Notes under the pieces: model-generated
Told to the model about the DNA's origin: nothing
Seen by the model: the letters and a program-made list of their open reading frames with translations, nothing else
Databases searched by the model: none
DNA from: Candidatus Woesearchaeota archaeon
GTDB taxonomy: Archaea > Nanobdellota > Nanobdellia > SCGC-AAA011-G17 > JACQNH01
DNA: 21,862 nt
Direction: 5' to 3'
Assembly: GCA_016203175.1 (NCBI GenBank)
Contig: JACQNH010000077.1
Coordinates: 1 to 21,862, forward strand
Program-made: the position numbers and the translations under genes
In this document: piece by piece, positions 13,753-20,985 of the stretch
Layout: each line of letters opens with the position of its first letter
How positions within the stretch are numbered: the first letter of the stretch is position 1

Positions 13753-16404
13753 CTATTCTACAAAAATAGCTGGTTTTCCTGGCTTTGCTTTTTGTGCTTT
13801 ATTTTGTGGATCGTATTTATTTTTATCATTAACAGCATAAACTGAAAATTTTGCGTTAAATTCTCTTTCAAAGAATTCTATTCCTTCTTTTATTAAGTCT
13901 AAATCTTTAGGGATAACGTATAAATAAATTTTTTTTGGGATTATTTTAACTAGTTTTAATATTGCTTTAACATCATTAATAACCTGTTTTAAAAATTCTT
14001 CATTGCCTTTAAACTTTACATTAATTGTTTTTGGCCATTCTTCTATAGAGATAAACCTTTTTTTCTTAATCTTTTCCCATAATTCTTCACATAAATATGG
14101 AGCGAATGGGCTTAATAATAAAAGTTGAGTTTCTATAGCTCTGTTAATTATATCTTTATTTGGTTCGGTTCTTTTTAAATACCATTTTAAAGATCTTTGT
14201 AAATCAAAATAAATCTTTTGTATTGCTGATCTGAACATAGTTACTTCCATAAGTTTTTCGGATTCTTCAATGATTTTATTTAATTCAATGTCCATCCAGT
14301 TGTCTATTTCTTTTCTGTTTTTTCTACCTTTATTATAAGATTCTAATATGAAACTATGAAGGTTAGTTAGTTTTTCTTTCATCATCTCTGCAAAAGATCC
14401 ATCCCAATTTGTATCTTCTAATCCTTCACCACCACTTAAAATTGTAATTCTTGAAGCGTCTGCACCGTATTTTTTAGCTATATCTTTTAAAGTTAAAATA
14501 TTTCCTAAACTTTTGCTCATCTTTTCACCTTCAACTTTAACCCAGCCATTTACACCAATACCTTTAGGCCAATATTTTTGTGGGAAGATAGCAACATGAT
14601 TAAAAAGGAAAAATGTTAAGTGATTTTGAACTAGGTCTTTTCCTGAATTTCTAAAATCAACAGGATACCAATATTCAAATTCTTCCTTTATTTTATCAAT
14701 ATTTTTTACATTTGGTTTTTTCCCTTTGTTTAAGAATATATAATCAAGTAATTCATCATCAACTTTTTCAATTGGTACATCTTTAATTAAATGAGCAATT
14801 GTGTAATAAGCCATATAAACTGTTGAATCTGACAAGCTTTCAATCAACCATTTTTCATCAAATGGTAATCTTGTTCCTAAACCATATTCTCGTGTACAGG
14901 CCCAATCATTTAACCAGTCAATAACATGAGAAAACTGATCTCTTACAACTTCTGGGTAAAGTTTTAGATTTTTAAGAGCTTCATGAGTTTTATTTTTCCA
15001 TTCTTTATTGCTATATTTAATGAACCATTGATCACTTACAATTTTTACGATACATTTTGTTAAACTTCTGCTTACAACTTCACTTGTTAAATCGTAAAGC
15101 ATATCTGCTTCTTTATTTTTTAATAATTTTTCTTTGATCTTTTCTTTTGCTTCATTAACTTTCATTCCTGAATATCTTCCACAGATTTCTAGCATTATAC
15201 CATTATGATAGCCTTCTTTGTATACTTCTTGTGTTAAATAATCTAATTTTTTATCATTCTGAGAAATAATCTCATTGTCTTCTACAACTTTTACAGCTGA
15301 TTTATCTCCATATTTGTTTGTTTTTATTATTGGAATAACCTCAATTTCTTCTATATTTTCTATTTGATCAATTGTAAAACCGTATTTTTTGTCCAATCCC
15401 TTATAAGACTGCAATTCTTTTAAAGCAATATAATCATAAGGAGAATCGCTTGGTACTGAGGTGACAATTCCGGTACCAATATCCGGGTTAACAAAATTTG
15501 CAGGTAGAATTATAATTTTTCTATCTATACCTGGAGCTTGAACATATTTTCCTAGAAGATATTTTCCTTCTAATTTTTCAATTATCTCCACTTTTTTTTC
15601 TTGTTCTTTTAATTTTGCGATACATTCTTTGCTTAAAATCCATTCTTCATTGTTCACTTTTGCTTTTACGTAGGTTATATTTGGATTAATCCATAGATTT
15701 GTCTGTCCGAATATTGTTTCTGGTCTTAATGTTGCTGCAACTAAATATGAATTGTTGTATTTAAATTTTAACAGAACAAATTCTTGAGGAGTTTCACCTT
15801 CGCCTTTAATTCTATCATGATCACCAACAGGCATATTTGTTTTGGTATCCCATACTACTGGATGTTTACCCTTTCCGATATAATCCCCTTCTTTTAACTT
15901 TTTAAACTGCCACCTAACAAATTTATCATAATACGGATTTAATGATGTTGTAATGAATGTTCTTCTTTTGTCATATGAAACACCAATAAGATCATAGGCT
16001 TCTGCCCATATTTTAGGAAATACTTTAGTCCAATTCTCTGGTTTTTTTAAAGAGGATATTTCTTTGGCTGAAAATCCCTGATCTTTTAGGAATTGAATTT
16101 GTTGTTTTTCATTTTCTTCAACTCTTCTTGCTGCTGCTACTATTGGGCTTCCTGTGCAGTGCCAGCCTTGCGGAAATAAGACATTAAAGCCTTTCATTCT
16201 TTTGTATCTTGCAAAGACCTCAGCTCTCATCATTGAATAGAGATGTCCAATATGGGGTGAACCATTCATATACGGGTATGGAAATGTAATAAAGAATTTT
16301 TTTCTTTTATCTGGATTAGCTTCAAAAATTTTAGCTTTATCCCAATTTTTTTGCCATTTTTGCTCTATTTTTTGAAAATTAAACTCTTTTTCTTTATTTT
16401 GCAT
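13753..16404 (-). CDS. leuS: Leucyl-tRNA synthetase (archaeal type)
   Basis: An 883-residue class I aminoacyl-tRNA synthetase that charges tRNA-Leu. Visible domains in order: the Rossmann catalytic half with FPYPYMNGSPHIGH (HIGH at 51-54); the CP1 editing domain with TLRPETIFGQTN and GTGIVTSVPSDSPYDY, which removes mischarged amino acids; the second catalytic half with EKMSKSLGN (KMSKS at 628-632); the helical anticodon-binding domain; and a C-terminal tail ending PGKPAIFVE. The order and length fit archaeal/eukaryotic LeuRS rather than bacterial. The ATG at 16404 is chosen over a TTG at 16425 because a TATA-like box is centred 26 bases upstream of the ATG. All key motifs are intact. Confidence 0.95.
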   Translation of the reverse strand: MQNKEKEFNFQKIEQKWQKNWDKAKIFEANPDKRKKFFITFPYPYMNGSPHIGHLYSMMRAEVFARYKRMKGFNVLFPQGWHCTGSPIVAAARRVEENEKQQIQFLKDQGFSAKEISSLKKPENWTKVFPKIWAEAYDLIGVSYDKRRTFITTSLNPYYDKFVRWQFKKLKEGDYIGKGKHPVVWDTKTNMPVGDHDRIKGEGETPQEFVLLKFKYNNSYLVAATLRPETIFGQTNLWINPNITYVKAKVNNEEWILSKECIAKLKEQEKKVEIIEKLEGKYLLGKYVQAPGIDRKIIILPANFVNPDIGTGIVTSVPSDSPYDYIALKELQSYKGLDKKYGFTIDQIENIEEIEVIPIIKTNKYGDKSAVKVVEDNEIISQNDKKLDYLTQEVYKEGYHNGIMLEICGRYSGMKVNEAKEKIKEKLLKNKEADMLYDLTSEVVSRSLTKCIVKIVSDQWFIKYSNKEWKNKTHEALKNLKLYPEVVRDQFSHVIDWLNDWACTREYGLGTRLPFDEKWLIESLSDSTVYMAYYTIAHLIKDVPIEKVDDELLDYIFLNKGKKPNVKNIDKIKEEFEYWYPVDFRNSGKDLVQNHLTFFLFNHVAIFPQKYWPKGIGVNGWVKVEGEKMSKSLGNILTLKDIAKKYGADASRITILSGGEGLEDTNWDGSFAEMMKEKLTNLHSFILESYNKGRKNRKEIDNWMDIELNKIIEESEKLMEVTMFRSAIQKIYFDLQRSLKWYLKRTEPNKDIINRAIETQLLLLSPFAPYLCEELWEKIKKKRFISIEEWPKTINVKFKGNEEFLKQVINDVKAILKLVKIIPKKIYLYVIPKDLDLIKEGIEFFEREFNAKFSVYAVNDKNKYDPQNKAQKAKPGKPAIFVE

Positions 16405-16426
16405 AGATTTAGTCTTTTTAGGCAAG

Positions 16427-16436
16427 ATTTAAAGAT
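16427..16436 (-). promoter_or_regulatory. TATA-like box for leuS
   Basis: ATCTTTAAAT on the minus strand, about 26 bases before the ATG at 16404; it overlaps the alternative TTG region and so argues for the ATG. Confidence 0.5.
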
Positions 16437-16467
16437 TTCGCTCGCTGTAAATTTCATTCCAGAAAAT

Positions 16468-16477
16468 GTTTATAAAC
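16468..16477 (+). promoter_or_regulatory. Palindromic TATA-like box GTTTATAAAC
   Basis: It is centred about 26 bases before an ATG at 16499 on the plus strand. Being palindromic, it could also serve leuS as a more distal promoter. Confidence 0.4.
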
Positions 16478-16498
16478 CTTTAAAATTAACAAATTTCT

Positions 16499-16588
16499 AT
16501 GACAAAGCTAAATTTTAGTGGAATTGAGAATTTTTACTTATTTGGTAGAATTTTTTTAAGATTACATAAACATTACTGGCTTAATTAA
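16499..16588 (+). CDS. Possible 29-residue leaderless small ORF
   Basis: ATG at 16499, stop TAA at 16586-16588; product MTKLNFSGIENFYLFGRIFL followed by a short basic tail (RLHKHYWLN). It is aromatic and basic with no recognised family. The only support is the exact TATA-to-ATG spacing typical of this window. It may equally be a non-coding leader or a chance ORF in the leuS-wHTH intergenic region. Confidence 0.25.
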   Translation: MTKLNFSGIENFYLFGRIFLRLHKHYWLN

Positions 16589-16642
16589 AAGTTCAGTGTT
16601 ATTTAATTTTCAATTGAACTATATTATTTTTGCTGAACTTTT
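16587..16642. promoter_or_regulatory. Candidate operator: inverted repeat AAAAGTTCAG / CTGAACTTTT plus extra half-site
   Basis: AAAAGTTCAG (16587-16596) and its exact reverse complement CTGAACTTTT (16633-16642) flank the approach to the winged-helix gene promoter; a third TGAACT lies at 16615-16620. The right arm overlaps the TATA-like box, so a bound protein would block transcription. The obvious candidate is the winged-helix protein itself. Confidence 0.5.
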
Positions 16643-16647
16643 TATCA
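16637..16647 (+). promoter_or_regulatory. TATA-like box for the winged-helix gene
   Basis: ACTTTTTATCA, centred about 27 bases before the ATG at 16669. Confidence 0.45.
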
Positions 16648-16668
16648 AACTTAAGCCAAAACTCTAAA

Positions 16669-16944
16669 ATGAAAACAATACTAAGAGCGGAAACTTGTAT
16701 CTTACCTTTGAAGCAGTTGGTATTAGAAAAACTGAATTCAAAGCAGAAGATTGTTTTGGGTAGGGTAAAAAGGTCTGAGGGAGTTTCAGTTTCAGCTTTT
16801 GTTTTATGTTTGAAAGAAGAACTTCAATGCACTGACTCAGCTTTATGGAAAACAATTAAGAGTTTGAGGGAATTGAATTTGTTAGATGATTCTAGTAATA
16901 TAAAACTAACAGAAACTGGAAAATTTTTAGTGATGGAGGATTAA
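16669..16944 (+). CDS. Small winged-helix DNA-binding protein
   Basis: A 91-residue protein. The second half looks like a winged helix-turn-helix: a helix with FVLCLKEELQC, a recognition helix TDSALWKTIKSLRELNLL, then a two-stranded wing (IKLTETGKFLVM). The N-terminal 30 residues have a Leu-rich helix (LKQLVLEKLNSKQKIVLGRV). The ATG at 16669 is preferred over an in-frame TTG at 16630 because the TATA-like box fits leaderless initiation and the TTG would lie inside the operator. It is probably an autoregulated transcription factor, co-transcribed with the next gene (one-base gap). Confidence 0.65.
   Translation: MKTILRAETCILPLKQLVLEKLNSKQKIVLGRVKRSEGVSVSAFVLCLKEELQCTDSALWKTIKSLRELNLLDDSSNIKLTETGKFLVMED
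16935..16939 (+). promoter_or_regulatory. Shine-Dalgarno site for the partner of the winged-helix gene
   Basis: GGAGG lies six bases before the ATG at 16946, within the last codons of the winged-helix gene. Confidence 0.7.
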
Positions 16945-16945
16945 A

Positions 16946-17230
16946 ATGATACTTATAGAAGTAAAAAGCAATGACATAATAGATTCGATTCAAGTAAGAG
17001 TTTTAAATGAAAAAACTACATTAGATGAAAACGAAATTTTTCAAAGTCTTTTAGTAGATATATCAAGATGTTTAGTTGAGCTAGAAGAGATTAAAGAAAA
17101 GACAGCTTTAATAGATTTAACAGAAGAACAATCAAATATATTAAGAAAAACCTTATTTAATTATGGTGTACTTGGATTTGTAGAAAAGTCTTTGTATAAG
17201 GAAACTTTGGGAGATTTAAGATATTTTTAA
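16946..17230 (+). CDS. Unknown 94-residue protein co-transcribed with a winged-helix regulator
   Basis: The product is soluble, acidic and mainly helical. It begins with beta-like MILIEVKSNDIIDSIQVRVL and continues with long helices (LVDISRCLVELEEIKEKTALI, TEEQSNILRKTLFNY). No known motif is seen. It follows the winged-helix gene by one base with a good Shine-Dalgarno site, so the two proteins are made together and may interact, for example as a ligand-sensing or inhibitory partner; this is an inference from context only. It ends 47 bases before the superoxide dismutase gene. Confidence 0.65.
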   Translation: MILIEVKSNDIIDSIQVRVLNEKTTLDENEIFQSLLVDISRCLVELEEIKEKTALIDLTEEQSNILRKTLFNYGVLGFVEKSLYKETLGDLRYF

Positions 17231-17246
17231 GAAAATTGGTGCATAA

Positions 17247-17257
17247 GCTTTATTAAT
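17247..17257 (+). promoter_or_regulatory. TATA-like box for the superoxide dismutase gene
   Basis: GCTTTATTAAT, centred about 26 bases before the ATG at 17278. Confidence 0.45.
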
Positions 17258-17277
17258 TCCTTTTATCTTTTTATTTT

Positions 17278-17889
17278 ATGCAAAAACATGAATTACCTAA
17301 ATTATCTTATTCTTATGATGCATTAGAACCATTTATAGATACTAAAACAATGGAGATCCACCATACAAAACATCACCAAACATATGTGGATAAATTAAAT
17401 GTTGCTTTAGAAAAACATTCTGAATTATTTGATAAAGATTTAAAAGAATTAATTAAAAATATTAATTTGGTGCCTGAAGATATTAGGACAGCTGTAAAAA
17501 ATCATGGTGGAGGTCATTTAAATCATTCTTTATATTGGCAAATTATGACTTCTGATAAAAAAGAAAGAAAATTTGAAGGAAAAATAGCAGATGAAATTAA
17601 AAAAATATTTGGAAGTTATGATGAGTTTAAGAAAAAGTTGACAGAAGTAGCCTTAGGGGTATTTGGTTCTGGTTGGGCTTGGTTAGTTGTAAGCAATGGA
17701 AAATTGGAGATAATTTCAACACCAAATCAAGACTCACCTTTAATACAGAATAAGATTCCAATATTAGGTATAGATGTTTGGGAACACGCATACTATATTT
17801 TAAGACAGAATAGAAGAAATGACTATGTTGAAGCTTTTTTTAATGTTATAAATTGGAAAAAAGTTAATGAAAATTTTAAGATAATTTAG
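17278..17889 (+). CDS. sodA: Superoxide dismutase, Mn-type of the Fe/Mn family
   Basis: A 203-residue cytosolic enzyme that converts superoxide to oxygen and hydrogen peroxide. All four metal ligands are present: H28 (EIHHTKHHQTY), H83 (HLNHSLYW), D166 and H170 (DVWEHAYY). Residues used to tell metal types apart, GGGHLNHSL (77-85) and Gln151 in TPNQDSPL, point to Mn rather than Fe, although archaeal members can be cambialistic. There is no signal peptide. It has its own TATA-like box. It converges with a tiny membrane-protein operon and overlaps its last gene by four bases. Confidence 0.93.
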   Translation: MQKHELPKLSYSYDALEPFIDTKTMEIHHTKHHQTYVDKLNVALEKHSELFDKDLKELIKNINLVPEDIRTAVKNHGGGHLNHSLYWQIMTSDKKERKFEGKIADEIKKIFGSYDEFKKKLTEVALGVFGSGWAWLVVSNGKLEIISTPNQDSPLIQNKIPILGIDVWEHAYYILRQNRRNDYVEAFFNVINWKKVNENFKII

Positions 17890-17999
17890 TATTGTTTAAA
17901 GAACATTAAATACATCATAAGATAGATTCCTAAAATAACTAATATGAAGCTAATCCTTATTCTCCACTTTCGTGGTACATATTTATTTATTACTTCCAT
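17886..17999 (-). CDS. 37-residue single-pass membrane protein
   Basis: A very short gene starting ATG at 17999 and ending TAA at 17886. The product begins MEVINKYVPRKWRIR and continues as a hydrophobic helix ISFILVILGIYLMMYLMFF with a KQY tail: a basic N-terminus followed by one membrane span, so the N-terminus is probably cytoplasmic. Support for it being real: an AAGGAGAA ribosome site six bases before the ATG, and a start one base after the stop of the upstream small membrane gene. Its stop overlaps the superoxide dismutase stop region. Family unknown. Confidence 0.6.
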   Translation of the reverse strand: MEVINKYVPRKWRIRISFILVILGIYLMMYLMFFKQY

Positions 18000-18000
18000 A

Positions 18001-18225
18001 TCATTCTCCTTTATTGGTTAAAGTTTCACTAACCCAATAAAATATTATGGGTGCTACTAATATATAAATCATTCCTATCGTTTGTCCCACTAAAATTGAG
18101 ATTCCTTTAATATCGGCAATGTAATAAATTATTGCACTTAAAACCCCAACAAAAGTTGCATAAGCTACAATAACATTTGCTAAAACTAAAACACGTTCTT
18201 TATGAATAATATTTACGTTTTCCAT
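18001..18225 (-). CDS. 74-residue two-span membrane protein
   Basis: A small protein with a polar N-terminus (MENVNIIHKER) and two hydrophobic segments, roughly residues 12-37 and 43-65, ending in a short polar tail. No family is recognised. Its TATA-like box (18245-18254) is about 25 bases before the ATG and lies inside a ~140-bp intergenic element that recurs at 21577. It forms an operon with the 37-residue membrane protein, so the two may make a small membrane complex or act as a subunit of a larger one. Confidence 0.65.
   Translation of the reverse strand: MENVNIIHKERVLVLANVIVAYATFVGVLSAIIYYIADIKGISILVGQTIGMIYILVAPIIFYWVSETLTNKGE
18006..18009 (-). promoter_or_regulatory. Shine-Dalgarno site for the 37-residue protein
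   Basis: GGAG (in AAGGAGAA) lies six bases before the ATG at 17999, within the last codons of the upstream gene. Confidence 0.65.
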
Positions 18226-18239
18226 AGAATTATTAAGAT

Positions 18240-18380
18240 GAACTGTTTAATATAATCTGCTATCAAAAAACTGTAAAATCTAATATAAATTCTGAAAGAT
18301 TTACATATTTATTGTAAAGTTATACGAAATCAAGGGGTTGTTTTTGTTAGAGTTTACGAAAAAGTTAAAATTTTTACGTA
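18240..18380 (+). repeat. Intergenic element, copy A
   Basis: About 140 bp of non-coding sequence shared in diverged form with 21577-21717. The shared left block is GAACT, two variable bases, then TTAATATAATCTGCT. ATTGTAAAG occurs 71 bases after the start here and 70 in copy B; a TTAC[AG]A block occurs at 114 and 113. The central GAAATCAAGGG (18326-18336) is in the opposite orientation to copy B. The left block contains the promoter of the 74-residue membrane protein. Confidence 0.45.
18245..18254 (-). promoter_or_regulatory. TATA-like box for the two-gene small membrane operon
   Basis: TATATTAAAC on the minus strand, centred about 25 bases before the ATG at 18225. Confidence 0.45.
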
Positions 18381-18396
18381 TGGCCTTTGAAGAATT

Positions 18397-18942
18397 TTAC
18401 TTATTTTCCCTAAAATTCTTAGCGTATAATTTCAAACCTTTCTCTATGTCTTTGTAAGCAGCTTTTCGATCTAAAATTTCAAGAACTTTACATTTTTTCC
18501 CTTCTAGTTCCTTATAAGTTTCAAAGAAATGCTTTAACTCAAGTATTATATGTTTAGGTATATCTTTTATATCTTTGTATTCAGCAAATCTAGGATCACA
18601 GTCATAAACACCTATAATTTTATCGTCTCTTTCTTTTACATCAATCATTCTTAAAACACCTATAATTCTTACAGATACTAATGTTAATGGCTGTACTGGA
18701 ATATTTGTTAGAACTATAATATCAATTGGATCACCATCTTCCCATAAAGTTCTTGGTACAAAACCATAATCTCCAGGATAATGTACAGCTGAGTAAAGAA
18801 AACGATCTAATTTTAATAAACCAGTTTCTTTGTCAACTTCATATTTAACATGAGAATTTTTTGAGATTTCTATGATTGCATTAACATGTTTTGGAAAATT
18901 TTTACCTATACCAATTATGTGCCATGAATGTTGTTTATCCAT
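18397..18942 (-). CDS. ppa: Soluble inorganic pyrophosphatase (family I)
   Basis: A 181-residue enzyme that hydrolyses pyrophosphate to two phosphates in the cytosol, pulling biosynthetic reactions forward. Conserved active-site residues are visible: the metal-binding D69, D71 and D74 in EDGDPIDIIV, plus K33 (HVKYE), R47 (KLDRFLYS), Y59 (PGDYGFVP) and the acidic YDCDPRF block. Length and motifs fit archaeal/bacterial hexameric family I enzymes. The gene is divergent from the membrane pyrophosphatase, with only 90 bases between the start codons. The palindromic TATA-like box at 18965-18972 is centred 26 bases before this ATG. Confidence 0.95.
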   Translation of the reverse strand: MDKQHSWHIIGIGKNFPKHVNAIIEISKNSHVKYEVDKETGLLKLDRFLYSAVHYPGDYGFVPRTLWEDGDPIDIIVLTNIPVQPLTLVSVRIIGVLRMIDVKERDDKIIGVYDCDPRFAEYKDIKDIPKHIILELKHFFETYKELEGKKCKVLEILDRKAAYKDIEKGLKLYAKNFRENK

Positions 18943-18964
18943 ATTTCTGATAGTAGTAATATTA

Positions 18965-18972
18965 TTTATAAA
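18965..18972 (-). promoter_or_regulatory. TATA-like box for ppa
   Basis: TTTATAAA, centred 26 bases before the ATG at 18942; it sits back-to-back with the hppA box. Confidence 0.5.
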
Positions 18973-19001
18973 GTTAATTATCGCTATTGAAGTATAATAA
19001 A

Positions 19002-19010
19002 ATTTATAAA
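19002..19010 (+). promoter_or_regulatory. TATA-like box for hppA
   Basis: ATTTATAAA, centred about 27 bases before the ATG at 19033. Confidence 0.5.
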
Positions 19011-19032
19011 TGTCTTAGATGGTTCAGAATTT

Positions 19033-20976
19033 ATGTTAACTTATTTAATACTTGCACCAATTCTTGCTTTTGTCATTGTTTTCTTATTGTATAGATTCAT
19101 TTCTAAATCTGATGCTGGAAATGAAAAGATGCAAGATATTTCTAAAGCTATAAGAGAAGGCGCAATGGCATTTTTAAAGGCTGAGTATAAGGTTTTAGCA
19201 ATTTTTGTTATTGTTATTGGCGTATTATTAACTATTTTACTAAATTATCAAACAAGTATCTCTTTTGTTTTTGGTGCTGTTTGTTCAATTTTAGCTGGTT
19301 TTATTGGTATGTTAACAGCTACAAAATCGAATGTTAGAACAACTCAAGCTGCTACTAAATCTTTAGATGACGCTTTAAAAATAGCTTTTTTTTCAGGGGG
19401 CGTAATGGGTTTTGCAGTTGTTGGTTTAGGCTTATTAGGTGTTTTGATAACTTATTATATATTTAAAGATCCTAATTATATATTTGGTTTTTCATTTGGG
19501 GCTTCTTCGGTTGCTTTATTTGCAAGGGTTGGTGGTGGTATTTATACAAAAGCTGCTGATGTTGGGGCTGATTTAGTGGGTAAGGTTGAGAAAGGAATTC
19601 CTGAGGATGATCCAAGAAATCCAGCTGTAATTGCGGATAATGTCGGGGATAATGTCGGGGATGTAGCTGGAATGGGTGCTGATTTATTTGAAAGTTATGT
19701 TGGTGCAATTATATCTGCTATGGCTTTAGGCTTGATTGCATTTCAAACTAATGGTCTGATGTATCCTTTAATTTTATCTGCTTTAGGTATTTTAGCATCT
19801 GGAGTTGGAATATTTTTTGTTAAAGGAGGAAAAAGTCCAACAAATTCTTTATTAAAAGGTCTAATTTTTTCTGGAATTATATTCATTATTTTAGCAGGGA
19901 TAGCTACTTATTTTATATTTGGTAAATTCACTTTGTTTTATGTTGTTGTAGCTGGTTTAATTGCTGGTGTTTTGATTGGTTTAATTACACAACATTATAC
20001 TTCTGAAGAAAGGAAGCATGCTAGAGCGATTGCTGAAGCATCTTTAACTGGGGCTGCAACTAATATTATCCAAGGTTTAGCTGTAGGTAAAAAAAGTACA
20101 GTATTGCCAACAATAATAATTGCAGCTGTTGTTTTCATTGCTTTTAAGTTGGGTGGGTTTTATGGCATTGCTTTAGCAGGTGTAGGAATGTTAGCTACAT
20201 TAGGAATTTCTTTAGCTGTGGATGCTTATGGTCCTGTTGCTGATAATGCCGGAGGTATTGCTGAGATGGCTGGTTTACCTAAAGAAGTAAGGGGGAGAAC
20301 TGATAAATTAGATGCTGCTGGGAATACAACCGCTGCTATTGGAAAAGGATTTGCAATTGGAAGTGCTGCAATGACTGCATTAGCTTTATTTTCTGCTTAT
20401 TCTATAGCTGCTAAATTAAATACTATTGATGTATTGAATGTTAATACATTTGCTGGATTATTAATTGGTGTAATGTTACCTTATTTATTTTCAGCTTTGG
20501 CTTTTGAAGCTGTTGGAAAAGCTGCTAAAAAGATGGTTGAAGAAGTTAGAAGACAATTTAAATCAGTTCCTGGATTAATGAAAGGAACTGCAAAGCCAGA
20601 TTATGCTAAATGTGTTGAGATTTCTACTAAAGGTGCTTTGAGAGAAATGATACTACCAGGATTAATTGGATTATTGTCCCCAGTTATTATTGGTTTAATA
20701 TTAGGTGTTCAAGGTTTAGGTGGTTTATTGGTTGGTTCTTTAGCAAGTGGGGTTGTAGTTGCAATGAAGCAGGCTAATGCTGGTGGTGCTTGGGATAATG
20801 CTAAGAAGTATATTGAAGCAGGTGCTCATGGTGGTAAGGGAAGCGAGGCGCATAAGGCAGCTGTAATTGGAGATACTGTTGGGGATCCTAATAAGGATAC
20901 TTCTGGACCTTCTTTAAATATTTTAATTAAGATGATTGCTATAGTTGCTTTGTTGATAGCTCCTTTGTTAATTTAG
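19033..20976 (+). CDS. hppA: Membrane ion-pumping pyrophosphatase, K+-dependent type
   Basis: A 647-residue protein with about 16 membrane segments that couples pyrophosphate hydrolysis to H+ or Na+ pumping. The pyrophosphate site is intact: GKVEKGIPEDDPRNPAVIAD (residues 183-202), then the DNVGDNVGD repeat, and the late acidic/Lys block IGDTVGDPNKDTSGPSLNIL. GNTTAAIGKG with Ala434 where K+-independent enzymes carry Lys marks the K+-dependent class. Whether H+ or Na+ is pumped depends on a membrane Glu position that I could not assign with certainty. Its 3' end is nine bases from the convergent zinc-ribbon/AbrB gene. Confidence 0.95.
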   Translation: MLTYLILAPILAFVIVFLLYRFISKSDAGNEKMQDISKAIREGAMAFLKAEYKVLAIFVIVIGVLLTILLNYQTSISFVFGAVCSILAGFIGMLTATKSNVRTTQAATKSLDDALKIAFFSGGVMGFAVVGLGLLGVLITYYIFKDPNYIFGFSFGASSVALFARVGGGIYTKAADVGADLVGKVEKGIPEDDPRNPAVIADNVGDNVGDVAGMGADLFESYVGAIISAMALGLIAFQTNGLMYPLILSALGILASGVGIFFVKGGKSPTNSLLKGLIFSGIIFIILAGIATYFIFGKFTLFYVVVAGLIAGVLIGLITQHYTSEERKHARAIAEASLTGAATNIIQGLAVGKKSTVLPTIIIAAVVFIAFKLGGFYGIALAGVGMLATLGISLAVDAYGPVADNAGGIAEMAGLPKEVRGRTDKLDAAGNTTAAIGKGFAIGSAAMTALALFSAYSIAAKLNTIDVLNVNTFAGLLIGVMLPYLFSALAFEAVGKAAKKMVEEVRRQFKSVPGLMKGTAKPDYAKCVEISTKGALREMILPGLIGLLSPVIIGLILGVQGLGGLLVGSLASGVVVAMKQANAGGAWDNAKKYIEAGAHGGKGSEAHKAAVIGDTVGDPNKDTSGPSLNILIKMIAIVALLIAPLLI

Positions 20977-20985
20977 AGAAAAAGA

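Noticed and set aside
16405..16425. TTG start for leuS giving seven extra residues
   Set aside because: The TATA-like box is only about one base upstream of it, so a transcript would start downstream of the TTG.
16630..16668. TTG start for the winged-helix gene
   Set aside because: It lies inside the inverted-repeat operator and upstream of the predicted transcript start.
16664..16855. 63-codon minus-strand frame opposite the winged-helix gene
   Set aside because: Antisense to the better supported gene, with no promoter spacing or motif.
19636..19661. 12-base tandem duplication (AATGTCGGGGAT)
   Set aside because: It encodes the conserved DNVGDNVGD motif found throughout the membrane pyrophosphatase family, so it is not a recent repeat.
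19472..19708. 78-codon His/Gln/Pro-rich minus-strand frame
   Set aside because: Composition is the mirror image of the Gly/Val/Ala-rich membrane pyrophosphatase coding strand.
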